This document shows positions 53,415 through 61,887 of a stretch of 64,000 nucleotides of DNA, piece by piece. Origin of the DNA: an uncultured Mycoplasmatota bacterium (GTDB lineage: Bacteria; Bacillota_I; Bacilli_A; RF39; UBA660); contig CANSRH010000001.1 in assembly GCA_947649365.1 (NCBI GenBank), forward strand, positions 33,153 through 97,152, read 5' to 3'. The translations under genes were made by a program, and so were the position numbers. Positions within the stretch are counted from its first letter, which is position 1, and each line of letters starts with the position of its first letter. The notes under the pieces were generated by a model. It was not told the origin of the DNA and made no database searches. It worked only from the letters and a program-made list of their open reading frames with translations.

Positions 53415-54689
53415 TTAATACAAATACATTATGGGAACAGAAACATTAGTAATGTAATTCATTAAACCTCCAGAATGCATAGAAACTGCAATTCTTACAG
53501 CATTAGTTTCTTCTATACTTAAAATATTTTCCTCATTTTGATTACTGCAATTATAACTTGTTCCCCAGATTTCTCTACCATTTATTTTAACAAATGCATT
53601 TTGTTGACGATATTGACTTTGTACTCCACTACAAGTTCCATTTAAGGTATATCTAAAACCTATATTTTTATAATCATTTAAATTTAAATTTTCTATGTAG
53701 AGTTCTCCTCCCATATAATAAGAAGCTGAATCATCTGCAATATATAAAGAAGTAGTTGTACTTGCCGTGCCTTCTTTTACTTGTGAATTGTTGGGATAAA
53801 CTGTGTTCATGTAGTTTAGGTTTCTATTCCAAGTAAAACCGGTATTTCCATTTTTAAATAAATAAAATGGTAATCCTGCATTGTACTTTTCTCTTTCCGT
53901 AATAACTGTGGAATTCAATATTTGCTTTTTTATGGTATCTGTATAATGCTCACTATTTTTTAATTCCTCTTTTAAATACTCTGAGTTTGTAAGAAGTTCC
54001 ATTGCATCTTTACTTGAAATTATTTTATTTATATCTTCTGGATTTTGTAGTATGTCATTTACTTCCTTTGGATTTATGTCTATTATTTCTGCTAATTGCG
54101 TTAAATCTTCATGGAAAACAATTTCATTTTGTACAGCACTGATAACTACTTTACTATGAAATACTTTATTTTGTGATTCATTTCCAGCACTTTCGTCTAG
54201 CCACAATCGTAAACTATGTTCTTTGGTTTCTTTTGGATTTAGTTTTCCACTGTATAATTTATATGCTTCTATCGCTGTATATTCTGTTGTTTCTATTTTT
54301 TTTGTTTGAATATCACTTATCAGTATATCTTTTCGATTATCATCTATTTTTGCTGCTATATTATTGCTTGGTATTCTGTTTTCTACATCGATGACTTCTA
54401 AATTGACATTATAATCTACTCCAATGTCACATTCATTTTTTATTCTAAAACGATAGGGTTCTGTTTTTTGTCCTGCTTCCTCTGTCATTGGATAAATATC
54501 ATTTAAATTTATAGCATTGCTTGCGTCTATATAATTTATTTTTAAACAATTACTTCCTATTTTATTCATTTCTTTTTGATTTGCATAATAGGCAATATAG
54601 GCATAAGTAATCCCTATTATTATGAATACCATCCCTATAATTCCTATTCCTATTATTAGTACATTTCTTTTATCTTTCCATTTTTTCAT
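53415..54689 (-). CDS. Membrane-anchored surface protein with phage-virion-like C-terminal module
   Basis: About 424 aa. One helix (VLIIGIGIIGMVFIIIGITYAYIAYY), then a TasA/pilin-like beta domain with CDIGVDYNVNLEVIDVE and KEHSLRLWLDESAG, a helical stalk (DAMELLTNSEYLKEELKNSEHY) and ILNSTVITEREKYNAGLPFYLFKNG, then a C-terminal beta region ending NVSVPIMYLY. The stalk and YNAGLP motif are shared with the poly-G gene at 62 kb. Start at ATG 54689; the track's TTG is upstream. No LPXTG. A consensus promoter overlaps direct repeats. Confidence 0.68.
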   Translation of the reverse strand: MKKWKDKRNVLIIGIGIIGMVFIIIGITYAYIAYYANQKEMNKIGSNCLKINYIDASNAINLNDIYPMTEEAGQKTEPYRFRIKNECDIGVDYNVNLEVIDVENRIPSNNIAAKIDDNRKDILISDIQTKKIETTEYTAIEAYKLYSGKLNPKETKEHSLRLWLDESAGNESQNKVFHSKVVISAVQNEIVFHEDLTQLAEIIDINPKEVNDILQNPEDINKIISSKDAMELLTNSEYLKEELKNSEHYTDTIKKQILNSTVITEREKYNAGLPFYLFKNGNTGFTWNRNLNYMNTVYPNNSQVKEGTASTTTSLYIADDSASYYMGGELYIENLNLNDYKNIGFRYTLNGTCSGVQSQYRQQNAFVKINGREIWGTSYNCSNQNEENILSIEETNAVRIAVSMHSGGLMNYITNVSVPIMYLY

Positions 54690-54709
54690 ATGTATCACTC
54701 TTCCTTTTT

Positions 54710-54782
54710 GGGGCAAAGATGTCCATATATTTTATATACCATAATGGGGCATACTTGTCAACGTCCGTTTGAGGCAAACTTG
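54710..54782. promoter_or_regulatory. Three imperfect direct repeats (possible operators) between divergent genes
   Basis: GGGGCAAAGATG (54710), GGGGCATACTTG (54746) and GAGGCAAACTTG (54771) on the plus strand. The second lies in the spacer and edge of the -35 of the surface gene promoter. They are candidate binding sites for one of the XRE regulators. Confidence 0.45.
54733..54761 (-). promoter_or_regulatory. Promoter of the surface gene
   Basis: TTGACA-N17-TATATA on the minus strand, overlapped by the second direct repeat. Confidence 0.75.
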
Positions 54783-54806
54783 CTACAATTTTTTTAGGTG
54801 ACCTAC

Positions 54807-55031
54807 ATGTTAAAAGAATATAGAAAAAGAAAAAAAATCTCACAAGAGAAATTAGAGCAAATTACAGATATTGATAGAAAAACTATTTTTAGAATAGAAA
54901 ATGATTTAAATATGCCACTTTTGGATACTTTTGCTAAAATGGTTGTTGCATTAGAATTATCCGATAAGGAAATAGCAGTTGAGGTAAAAAAAACTTTAGA
55001 AATTACGAAAAATTCAAAAAAAAGCCAATAA
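54807..55031 (+). CDS. Small XRE-family HTH regulator (divergent)
   Basis: About 74 aa from ATG 54807, with AGGTG six bases upstream (the track's GTG is in that site). HTH: LKEYRKRKKISQEKLEQITDIDRKTIFRIENDLNMPLLDTF. A lysine-rich tail follows. It is divergent from the surface gene and shares the repeat-containing intergenic region, the usual layout of a repressor with its target. Confidence 0.82.
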   Translation: MLKEYRKRKKISQEKLEQITDIDRKTIFRIENDLNMPLLDTFAKMVVALELSDKEIAVEVKKTLEITKNSKKSQ

Positions 55032-55033
55032 AA

Positions 55034-55052
55034 AAAGAGTTTTTTACTCTTT
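55034..55052 (-). terminator. Terminator of the BI-1 gene
   Basis: AAAGAGT / ACTCTTT stem with a T-rich loop, followed by TTTTTATTGG on the minus strand, overlapping the stop codon. Confidence 0.65.
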
Positions 55053-55698
55053 AATCTTTTGAATTGCCTATTATACTTAGTAAATGTAAGAAAATATTGA
55101 TGTAATCTAAATATAAATTTAAAGCACTAACAATCGCTAAGTTTTCTTCTGGAACATCATCTTCGAGAGCTAAATTTTTAATTTTTTGCACATCATAAGC
55201 AGTAAAGCCTATGAATATTAAAATACAGATTATGGAAGTTACCATATCAAATGTTTCACTTCCTACAAAAATATTTATAATAAAACAAATAATTACTGCA
55301 AATAGTGCCATCATTAAATAGGTTCCTATTTTTGTTAAATCTAATTTTGTAAAATAACCAATAAGACCAAATATTAGAAAAATTATGGCTGCTAGTAAAA
55401 ACACATAAAGGATGGATGTTAATTTATAAATAACAAATACAGATGAAAATGTTAATCCTGAAACAAAACTATAAAGTAAAAAACTAATTCTAGCTGTATT
55501 TTTTCCCATTGTTCTTACTTTTGCAGATAAGAATATGACTAATACTAATTCTACTATGCATAATACCCAATAAATTGAATTTTTGAATATATTTACAATC
55601 ATTACCTCGTTATGTGCCACTGCAAATCCAGTTAAGAATGTTACAAGTAATCCTACAAACATCCATATAAAGGATTGACTCATAATTTTATTTTCCAT
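55051..55698 (-). CDS. Bax inhibitor-1 (BI-1/YccA) family membrane protein
   Basis: 215 aa with seven hydrophobic helices. RISFLLYSFVSGLTFSSVFVIY and the C-terminal ILIFIGFTAYDVQKIKNLALED carry family residues, including the acidic Asp of the last helices. Bacterial members behave as pH-sensitive calcium leak channels. AGGAGG before the ATG. Confidence 0.88.
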   Translation of the reverse strand: MENKIMSQSFIWMFVGLLVTFLTGFAVAHNEVMIVNIFKNSIYWVLCIVELVLVIFLSAKVRTMGKNTARISFLLYSFVSGLTFSSVFVIYKLTSILYVFLLAAIIFLIFGLIGYFTKLDLTKIGTYLMMALFAVIICFIINIFVGSETFDMVTSIICILIFIGFTAYDVQKIKNLALEDDVPEENLAIVSALNLYLDYINIFLHLLSIIGNSKD

Positions 55699-55768
55699 TT
55701 TTAAATTTCCTCCTTTAATAAAAGCTATATGCTTATTATATCATTTTTTTCTATATTATACACATTTT

Positions 55769-56869
55769 TCATACGTTGAATCGAAAATAAACGATATCTC
55801 CATCTTGCATTGTGTATTCTTTTCCTTCTAAGTTTAATTTCCCAGCTTCTTGTACTTTTTTTTCATCTTTTAATTCTTCTAAATCACTAAATTTCATAAC
55901 TTCTGCTTTTATAAACCCACGTTCAATATCGCTATGTATCAAACCGGCACATTTTTTAGCATTGGTTCCTTTTTTAAATGTCCAAGCTTTTACTTCATCA
56001 CTTCCTGCTGTAAAAAAAGTTTGCAATCCTAATAAATCGTATGTAGCAAAAATCAATTTATCTAGTCCACTATTCGAAATTCCTAAATCTTTCAAAAATT
56101 CTTTTTTTGCATTTTCTTCTAATTCTGCTAGTTCTGATTCTATTTTTGCACACATTACAATGACATTTGCTCGTTCTTGACTTGCATACTGAACAACTTG
56201 CTTTGTATATTCATTTTCCCCTAAAACGATATCGTCTTCTAAAACATTCGCAACATATATCATTGGTTTTAGAGTTATGAAATTAAATGGTTTTAAAATT
56301 ACTAATTCTTCTTCCTCAAAAGAAATTAATCGTAAGGCTTGATTATTTAATAGTGCCTCTTTCGCTTTTTTTAATGTTTCAACTTCTTTTAAAGCAACTT
56401 TATCTTTTGTGGTTTCTGCTTTTTTAGCTATTTTATCTATTCGATTTTCGATGATTTCCAAGTCAGCAAGAATTAGTTCTAAATTAATGATTTCAATGTC
56501 CCGAATTGGGTCAATTCCACCTTCCACATGAATAATGTTTTCTTCTTTAAAACAACGCACTACTTCAACAATCGCATCTACTTCACGAATATGGGATAAA
56601 AATTTGTTCCCTAATCCTTCCCCTTTAGAAGCACCTTTAACAAGTCCTGCTATGTCTGTAAATTCAAAAGTTGTTGGTACTACACTTTTTGGTAAATATA
56701 AGTTTTCTAAAAATTCTAAACGTTTGTCTGGAACAGTTACTACACCAACATTAGGATCAATGGTTGCGAATGGATAATTCGCAGCTAAGATATTTTTTTT
56801 TGTGATGGCATTAAATAAAGTGGATTTCCCAACATTAGGAAGTCCTACGATTCCTGCTTTTAATGACAT
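55769..56869 (-). CDS. ychF: Redox-regulated GTPase/ATPase YchF
   Basis: 366 aa Obg-family P-loop protein. G1 GLPNVGKSTLFNAIT, FATIDPNVG, G3 DIAGLVKGASKGEGLGNKFLSHIREVDAI, the altered G4 that favours ATP (YVANVLED), a coiled-coil insert and the C-terminal TGS domain with LEGKEYTMQDGDIVYFRFNV. Interacts with ribosomes; close to parAB-mscS in many Firmicutes. Confidence 0.97.
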   Translation of the reverse strand: MSLKAGIVGLPNVGKSTLFNAITKKNILAANYPFATIDPNVGVVTVPDKRLEFLENLYLPKSVVPTTFEFTDIAGLVKGASKGEGLGNKFLSHIREVDAIVEVVRCFKEENIIHVEGGIDPIRDIEIINLELILADLEIIENRIDKIAKKAETTKDKVALKEVETLKKAKEALLNNQALRLISFEEEELVILKPFNFITLKPMIYVANVLEDDIVLGENEYTKQVVQYASQERANVIVMCAKIESELAELEENAKKEFLKDLGISNSGLDKLIFATYDLLGLQTFFTAGSDEVKAWTFKKGTNAKKCAGLIHSDIERGFIKAEVMKFSDLEELKDEKKVQEAGKLNLEGKEYTMQDGDIVYFRFNV

Positions 56870-56886
56870 AATTTTTTCACCTCACA

Positions 56887-58431
56887 TTATAGTGTTGGAA
56901 ATGTTCCAACTCCTATTGGAAGTCCTACTATATACCAGACAATTACAATTGTCAACAAAAGGGCAAATGTAGCTATTCCAAATGGTAATTGATATTTGAT
57001 TGCTTTTAGAATATGAATTGTTTCTTTTTTTTGGTTGTATTTTTCAAGAAGTGCTAAATAGATTACAAAATAAGCAAATATAGGAGTTAATCCAATCATT
57101 GCAGATTCTCCAAAGCGAAATATAATTTGCGTAAATTCTGGAGATAATCCTGATTCCATAGATATTGGTATTGCAATGGCAGATAGTATTTGCCATCTTG
57201 CTAAGGAAGAAGGAACAAAAAGTGTTGCTAAGGCACTTACAAAAAACAACAAAATAATTAATGGAATAGCTGTAAAAGAGGTATTATTTAGTAAGTTAGT
57301 TAATTCAGTAACGATTACAGAACCCATGTTGGTATACTTGAAAACATTAATTAGAATAGACGCAAAGAAAATGGTTACAATCACTTGCCCTACACCATCT
57401 AAAGAATGACCAAAGTTTTCACATAATTCTCTGTGATTTTTAATAGTTCCTGCTCCCATTCCATAAAAACTTCCAATTAAAACCATTCCAAATGTAATGA
57501 TAAATACAAATCCTTTATTAAAGAAAGAGTTGTAACTAAATAATTTATCAATATAAAATACTTGACTTTGATCTAAGAAATTCCCTGAAAAAGGAAGCCC
57601 TGGGATAATATTATAAATAAAGATAAACATATAGACAACAAATGCTAAAAATGCTAAAGCAAGACCTTTTTTTTCTTTTTTTCCTAAAAATACTTCTTCT
57701 TCTATTTCAGACGTAGATATTTCATATTTATCTACTTTATAAATAATATACTTTTCAGTAATTTGTGTGATAAGATAAGCTAAAGCAAAAGTAACTACTA
57801 ACATAATAAATACAAATCCTGTAGTTTTCATTACATAATTCGGATCCACGATATTAGCAGCGAGTGTACTAAGAGAAAGTAAGGAAGAGTCCATACTTGT
57901 AAACATTATGTTTATGCCATATCCACAAGTTAAACCTGCAAAAGAAGCAATAATTCCAATGGTAGGATTTCTTTTTCCTACTTCAAATAAAATAGCACTG
58001 ATGGGAAGAAGAATAATAAATGATAAATCCCCAATAATTCCCAACAAAATGCTTATCAATACAAGAACAAATGTAACATTTACTTTTTTTGCATTTTTGG
58101 TTAACAATGTAAATACTACTTTTAAAAATCCACTTTTTTGCATTATTCCTATTCCTATTAATACAATAATAAAACTACTTAATGGCGCAAAAGACATAAA
58201 ATTACTAATTGTACTTGTAAAAATATATTTTAATCCGCTTAAACTAAAGAGCGAGGAAACTTCTGCAATATAAGTGTTGTATTCTAAAGAAGTCGTACTA
58301 ATGGTTTTAGAGGTTGCTTGAACACCTAAAGCTGCAAGTATTCCACTTAATACAATAGTGAATCCAATCATAATTAGAATCGCCATTATTGGATGTAAAG
58401 TTATTTTTTCTTTTAATTTATTTACATTCAT
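56887..58431 (-). CDS. AbgT-family transporter
   Basis: About 514 aa, a dozen hydrophobic helices. Family features: LHPIMAILIMIGFTIVLSG, FAPLSSFIIVLIGIGIMQKSGFL and GLTCGYGINIMFTSMDSSL, SSLARWQILSAIAIP. Characterised members carry p-aminobenzoyl-glutamate or export sulfonamides; the substrate here is not determined. The start was moved to ATG 58431, since the track's GTG is in the AGGTG site. Overlaps DUF951 by 14 bases. Confidence 0.85.
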   Translation of the reverse strand: MNVNKLKEKITLHPIMAILIMIGFTIVLSGILAALGVQATSKTISTTSLEYNTYIAEVSSLFSLSGLKYIFTSTISNFMSFAPLSSFIIVLIGIGIMQKSGFLKVVFTLLTKNAKKVNVTFVLVLISILLGIIGDLSFIILLPISAILFEVGKRNPTIGIIASFAGLTCGYGINIMFTSMDSSLLSLSTLAANIVDPNYVMKTTGFVFIMLVVTFALAYLITQITEKYIIYKVDKYEISTSEIEEEVFLGKKEKKGLALAFLAFVVYMFIFIYNIIPGLPFSGNFLDQSQVFYIDKLFSYNSFFNKGFVFIITFGMVLIGSFYGMGAGTIKNHRELCENFGHSLDGVGQVIVTIFFASILINVFKYTNMGSVIVTELTNLLNNTSFTAIPLIILLFFVSALATLFVPSSLARWQILSAIAIPISMESGLSPEFTQIIFRFGESAMIGLTPIFAYFVIYLALLEKYNQKKETIHILKAIKYQLPFGIATFALLLTIVIVWYIVGLPIGVGTFPTL

Positions 58432-58618
58432 TTTTTTCACCTAACACTTTTTTTAGCTTTTTTTCAAATTCCATACGATCCATCATGATTTCTCTTCCAC
58501 AATGAATACATTTTATTTTTATATCTACTCCCATACGAGTGATTTTCCATTCGTTGGTACCACATGCGTGTGGCTTTTTCATTATAACTATATCATTCAA
58601 ATTAAACTTCTTGTTCAT
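58418..58618 (-). CDS. DUF951 protein
   Basis: 66 aa. FNLNDIVIMKKPHACGTNEWKITRMGVDIKIKCIHCGREIMMDRMEFEKKLKKV matches the DUF951 family, with a probable zinc ribbon from the ACG and CIHC cysteines. It overlaps mscS by 17 bases and the AbgT gene. Members usually sit between parB/mscS and ychF near oriC; role unknown. Confidence 0.92.
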   Translation of the reverse strand: MNKKFNLNDIVIMKKPHACGTNEWKITRMGVDIKIKCIHCGREIMMDRMEFEKKLKKVLGEKNECK

Positions 58619-59417
58619 GGTGCACCTCGATTTGTGGATAGGGTATTTTTATTTTCTCTTTTTCATAAATCAATTTTATTATTTTTAAAGTTTCTCTTTT
58701 TATTTGCCATTGGTTATCTTGTGGACATATAATACTTATACTGTATTTTACGCAACTGTCGTCCAAAGAAGAAATCCCTAAATACGTTGGTTCTTTTTTT
58801 ATTCCTTCTATTTTTTTGATTTCGTTCAATATTTTTGTGATTGCTTTTTCTACTTTGGGTGTTTTTTCTTCGTATGCAGTAGGAATATCTATAACTACAT
58901 TGGCTGGCTTTTGACTTATATTTATTACTGCGTCTATGTTTCGATTCGCAATCACATATACTTCTCCTGTATATTTTTTTATTTTGGTTGTTTTTAATCC
59001 CATGTCAATTACTTCTCCAGTAAATTCTTTAAAAGTAACAATGTCTCCAACCACAAAATAATTATCCATAATCATTGTTATACCACTTATAAAATCTTTA
59101 ATGGTATCTTGCAAAGCAAGTCCAAGTACTGCTCCAACAACTCCAAAACTGGCAAGCAAAGCTTTCGTATCTACTCCATAAAGACCTAAAATAAAGAAAA
59201 TAGATATAACTAAAACTGCATACTTAAATATATTGGAGATTAAATTGACAATCGTTTTTCTTTTTTTTCTTTCGTAGACATCTTTTCCAGAAATGATTAT
59301 TTTTTCTATTAATTTGGTTCCCAAACGAAAGATAATTATAGAGATTAAAATAATAATAGCTAGCCCATACACTTCTTTTCTTGCTAAGAAAGATAAAATA
59401 CTTTCTGCTATTTTCAT
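58602..59417 (-). CDS. mscS: MscS-family mechanosensitive channel
   Basis: 271 aa. N-terminal helices, then the pore helix with LLASFGVVGAVLGLALQDTIKDFISGITMIMDNYFVVGDIV and the beta domain with GEVIDMGLKTTKIKKYTGEVYVIANRNI, followed by the alpha-beta C-terminal domain. Opens under membrane tension to release osmolytes. Its ATG abuts the parB stop codon. Confidence 0.92.
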   Translation of the reverse strand: MKIAESILSFLARKEVYGLAIIILISIIIFRLGTKLIEKIIISGKDVYERKKRKTIVNLISNIFKYAVLVISIFFILGLYGVDTKALLASFGVVGAVLGLALQDTIKDFISGITMIMDNYFVVGDIVTFKEFTGEVIDMGLKTTKIKKYTGEVYVIANRNIDAVINISQKPANVVIDIPTAYEEKTPKVEKAITKILNEIKKIEGIKKEPTYLGISSLDDSCVKYSISIICPQDNQWQIKRETLKIIKLIYEKEKIKIPYPQIEVHHEQEV

Positions 59418-60308
59418 CTAATCACCCACGATTTCTATTCCTAATATTTCTAATATTCTTTCTAAATCTTTTTCTCTATCAAATGGAATTTCAATTTTTC
59501 CATCTTTGATTTTTACTTTGGTACCTATTTTTTCACGCATTATATTTTCATATATAGTATAATGAATGTTTTTTTCATTTTCTTTTCGAACAATTTTATT
59601 GTTTTTTGGCATGTTTTCTTCCGCAATTAAACGTTCTAGTTCTCGAACACTTAAGTTATTTGTTAAAACCTGATCTGCTAAATTGTTTACTAAGTTTTCA
59701 TCACTAATTTTACTTAATGCTCTGGCATGACCCATACTTAGTTTATTTTTTTCTACTAAACTTTTTGTGGCCATTGGCAATTTTAATAGCCCTAACATAT
59801 TGGTTACATGACTACGGCTTTTCCCAAAACGAGTGGCAAATTCTTCTTGTGTCATATTGCCGAGTTCTATAATATTCAAGTAAGCTTGTGCTTCATCAAT
59901 TGGATTTAAGTCTTCTCTTTGAATATTTTCGATTAGAGCAATTTCCATCATTTCTTGGTCGTCAAATTCTTTTACGATTGCAGGAATTGTTTCTAATCCA
60001 GCTAGTCTCGCTGCTTTCGTACGTCGTTCTCCTGCAATTAGATAATAACCTTTGATGTTTTTCTTAACTATTATTGGTTGAACAATCCCATATTCTTTGA
60101 TACTTTCTGCTAGTTCTTTTAGTGATTCTTCATTAAAACTTTTTCTTGGTTGATAAGGATTGCTTTGAATTTCGTCTAAAGCTATTTCTATGATATCGTT
60201 TGCTTTGGCAGAAGAAATAACTTCTCGTTCAAAATTATCAAAATTTATTACTTCATTGGAGAATAATTGTTCTAGTCCTTTCCCTAATGCTTTTCTTTTA
60301 GTTTCCAT
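59418..60308 (-). CDS. parB: Chromosome-partition protein ParB (Spo0J)
   Basis: 296 aa. CTPase/parS-binding core SNPYQPRKSFNEESLKELAESIKEYGIVQPIIV, GYYLIAGERRTKAARLAGLETIPAIV and ENIQREDLNPIDEA, then HTH MTQEEFATRFGKSRSHVTNML. C-terminal dimerisation region present. Overlaps parA by 11 bases. No parS consensus was seen in this window. Confidence 0.97.
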   Translation of the reverse strand: METKRKALGKGLEQLFSNEVINFDNFEREVISSAKANDIIEIALDEIQSNPYQPRKSFNEESLKELAESIKEYGIVQPIIVKKNIKGYYLIAGERRTKAARLAGLETIPAIVKEFDDQEMMEIALIENIQREDLNPIDEAQAYLNIIELGNMTQEEFATRFGKSRSHVTNMLGLLKLPMATKSLVEKNKLSMGHARALSKISDENLVNNLADQVLTNNLSVRELERLIAEENMPKNNKIVRKENEKNIHYTIYENIMREKIGTKVKIKDGKIEIPFDREKDLERILEILGIEIVGD

Positions 60309-61083
60309 TTCGACTAATCACTTCCTTTGCTAGATTGGCGTAAGCAAGTGTGGCACGACAAGTTGGATCATACGCGTTGATTGGCTTGCCATGGCTTGGT
60401 GCTTCTACTAATCTTACGAGTCTTGGAATAATGGTATTAAATACTTTGTTTTTAAAACATTTTCTTACTTCTTCTATGACTTCTAATCCAATATTGGTTC
60501 TTCCATCTAACATCGTCAAAAGAACACCTTCTATTCTTAAGTCAGGATTCATATTGGATTGTACTAAAATAATGGAGTTCAATAGTTGTGTAATTCCTTC
60601 TAGAGCGTAGTATTCACATTGTACTGGAATAATCACCGAATCGCTTGCTACTAACGCATTCATAGTAGATATTCCTAAAGAAGGCTGGCAATCAATAATA
60701 ATGTAATCATAATTGTCTTTGATTTCTTCTAGTTTTGTTCTTAATTGTTCGTTTTGATGGAATGTAGTATCTTCTAACATTTTTTTTACAAATTCCACAT
60801 CGACTCCTGCTAAATTGATTGTGGAAGGAATGACAGATAAATTTTTAAATTTTGTTTTGATAATTGCCTTTTTCACTTCACAATTCCCTGTTATTACATC
60901 GTAAATATCACTTTCAAAGTCATTGGTGTTTAATCCTAGTCCACTAGAAGCATTTCCTTGCGAATCTAAATCTATCAAAAGCGTTTTTTTTCCTTCGGCT
61001 CCTAATGCAGCAGCTAAGTTAATACTTGTGGTTGTTTTTCCAACGCCTCCTTTTTGATTTACTAAAGAAATAACTTTTGCCAT
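60298..61083 (-). CDS. parA: Chromosome-partition ATPase ParA (Soj)
   Basis: 261 aa. Deviant Walker A NQKGGVGKTTTSINLAAALG, Walker A' IDLDSQGNASSGLG and Walker B DYIIIDCQPSLGI. AGGTGG before the ATG. Pairs with ParB in origin segregation and controls DnaA in relatives. The parAB-mscS-DUF951 order marks an oriC-proximal region. Confidence 0.98.
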   Translation of the reverse strand: MAKVISLVNQKGGVGKTTTSINLAAALGAEGKKTLLIDLDSQGNASSGLGLNTNDFESDIYDVITGNCEVKKAIIKTKFKNLSVIPSTINLAGVDVEFVKKMLEDTTFHQNEQLRTKLEEIKDNYDYIIIDCQPSLGISTMNALVASDSVIIPVQCEYYALEGITQLLNSIILVQSNMNPDLRIEGVLLTMLDGRTNIGLEVIEEVRKCFKNKVFNTIIPRLVRLVEAPSHGKPINAYDPTCRATLAYANLAKEVISRNGN

Positions 61084-61138
61084 AATACTCCACCTTTTTC
61101 AAATTTTAGTTACTATATGTATTTTAACACAATAATAA

Positions 61139-61624
61139 TTATTTGTCTTTATTTTCTTCTTTAACTATAAAGAGTATTTGTTTTATTTCTTCTTTGGAAA
61201 AGACTTCCATTTTTTCAAATAGTTTTTCTATTTCTTCTAATGTTTCACAAGAAAAAAGAGCAGCAATTAGAAATAATTTTGGATTTTTGTTTCGATGAGT
61301 ATAGACATAAGGACAATATATTTCCCAGTATCCAGGCATTAATAATTCGTGGGTTTGTTTTCCTTTTCGATAACTAAGATTAATGTAAAACTTTTTGGAT
61401 TCTTTAAATAGAAATTGTGTATCTTTTACAATAATTTTTAATGTATATTCTGTGTTGATTAGCAGTATAAATTCTAAGAGAATGTCTTCATCTTTTAAAG
61501 TATTTTGTTCTTCAATGGTATTTTCTATTCCAAAAAAATTTAAAATGATTCTATCTAATTTTCTTCGATAAGTGGGATTAGAAAATATTTCTATAAATTC
61601 CTTTTGTGTTATTCTTTTTTTCAT
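61139..61624 (-). CDS. Hypothetical protein (161 aa)
   Basis: The start is placed at ATG 61624 with AAGGAG eight bases upstream; the track starts 19 codons earlier without an SD. Soluble and charged: YRRKLDRIILNFFGIENT, DILLEFILLINTEYTLKIIVKDT, LSYRKGKQTHELLMPGYWEIYCPYVYTHRNKNPKLFLIAALF. The middle looks vaguely like a degenerate PD-(D/E)XK nuclease-type domain, but I would not assign it. Lies just upstream of parA on the same strand. Confidence 0.5.
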   Translation of the reverse strand: MKKRITQKEFIEIFSNPTYRRKLDRIILNFFGIENTIEEQNTLKDEDILLEFILLINTEYTLKIIVKDTQFLFKESKKFYINLSYRKGKQTHELLMPGYWEIYCPYVYTHRNKNPKLFLIAALFSCETLEEIEKLFEKMEVFSKEEIKQILFIVKEENKDK

Positions 61625-61803
61625 GCTGTTTTCTCCTTTCTTTTTATAGCATTTAAGTAATTGTTCTTTAGATTTTTTCATCTAAAAAAGGCGTTTGTTT
61701 TCTTATAAATAAAAATGTTTATAAATTTCAATTACAATCCAACTATAACAAAGAAAAAAAAGAGACGCAAATTACTAATTTTTTTGTTTTTAAGCAAAAT
61801 AAA

Positions 61804-61847
61804 AAGAATTGTTAATCAAATTCGATTGTTTGCTATAACAATTCTTT
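61804..61847 (-). terminator. Terminator after the second poly-G surface gene
   Basis: AAGAATTGTTA / TAACAATTCTT, an 11-bp stem with a 21-base loop, followed by TTTATTTTGC on the minus strand. Confidence 0.8.
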
Positions 61848-61887
61848 ATTTTATCCATTATGATTATTTTTTTAGTAAAAAAATTTT

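Noticed and set aside
53220-55031. Type II toxin-antitoxin pair formed by the two small HTH genes.
   Set aside because: Both proteins are single HTH regulators; neither resembles a toxin and they are separated by the surface gene.
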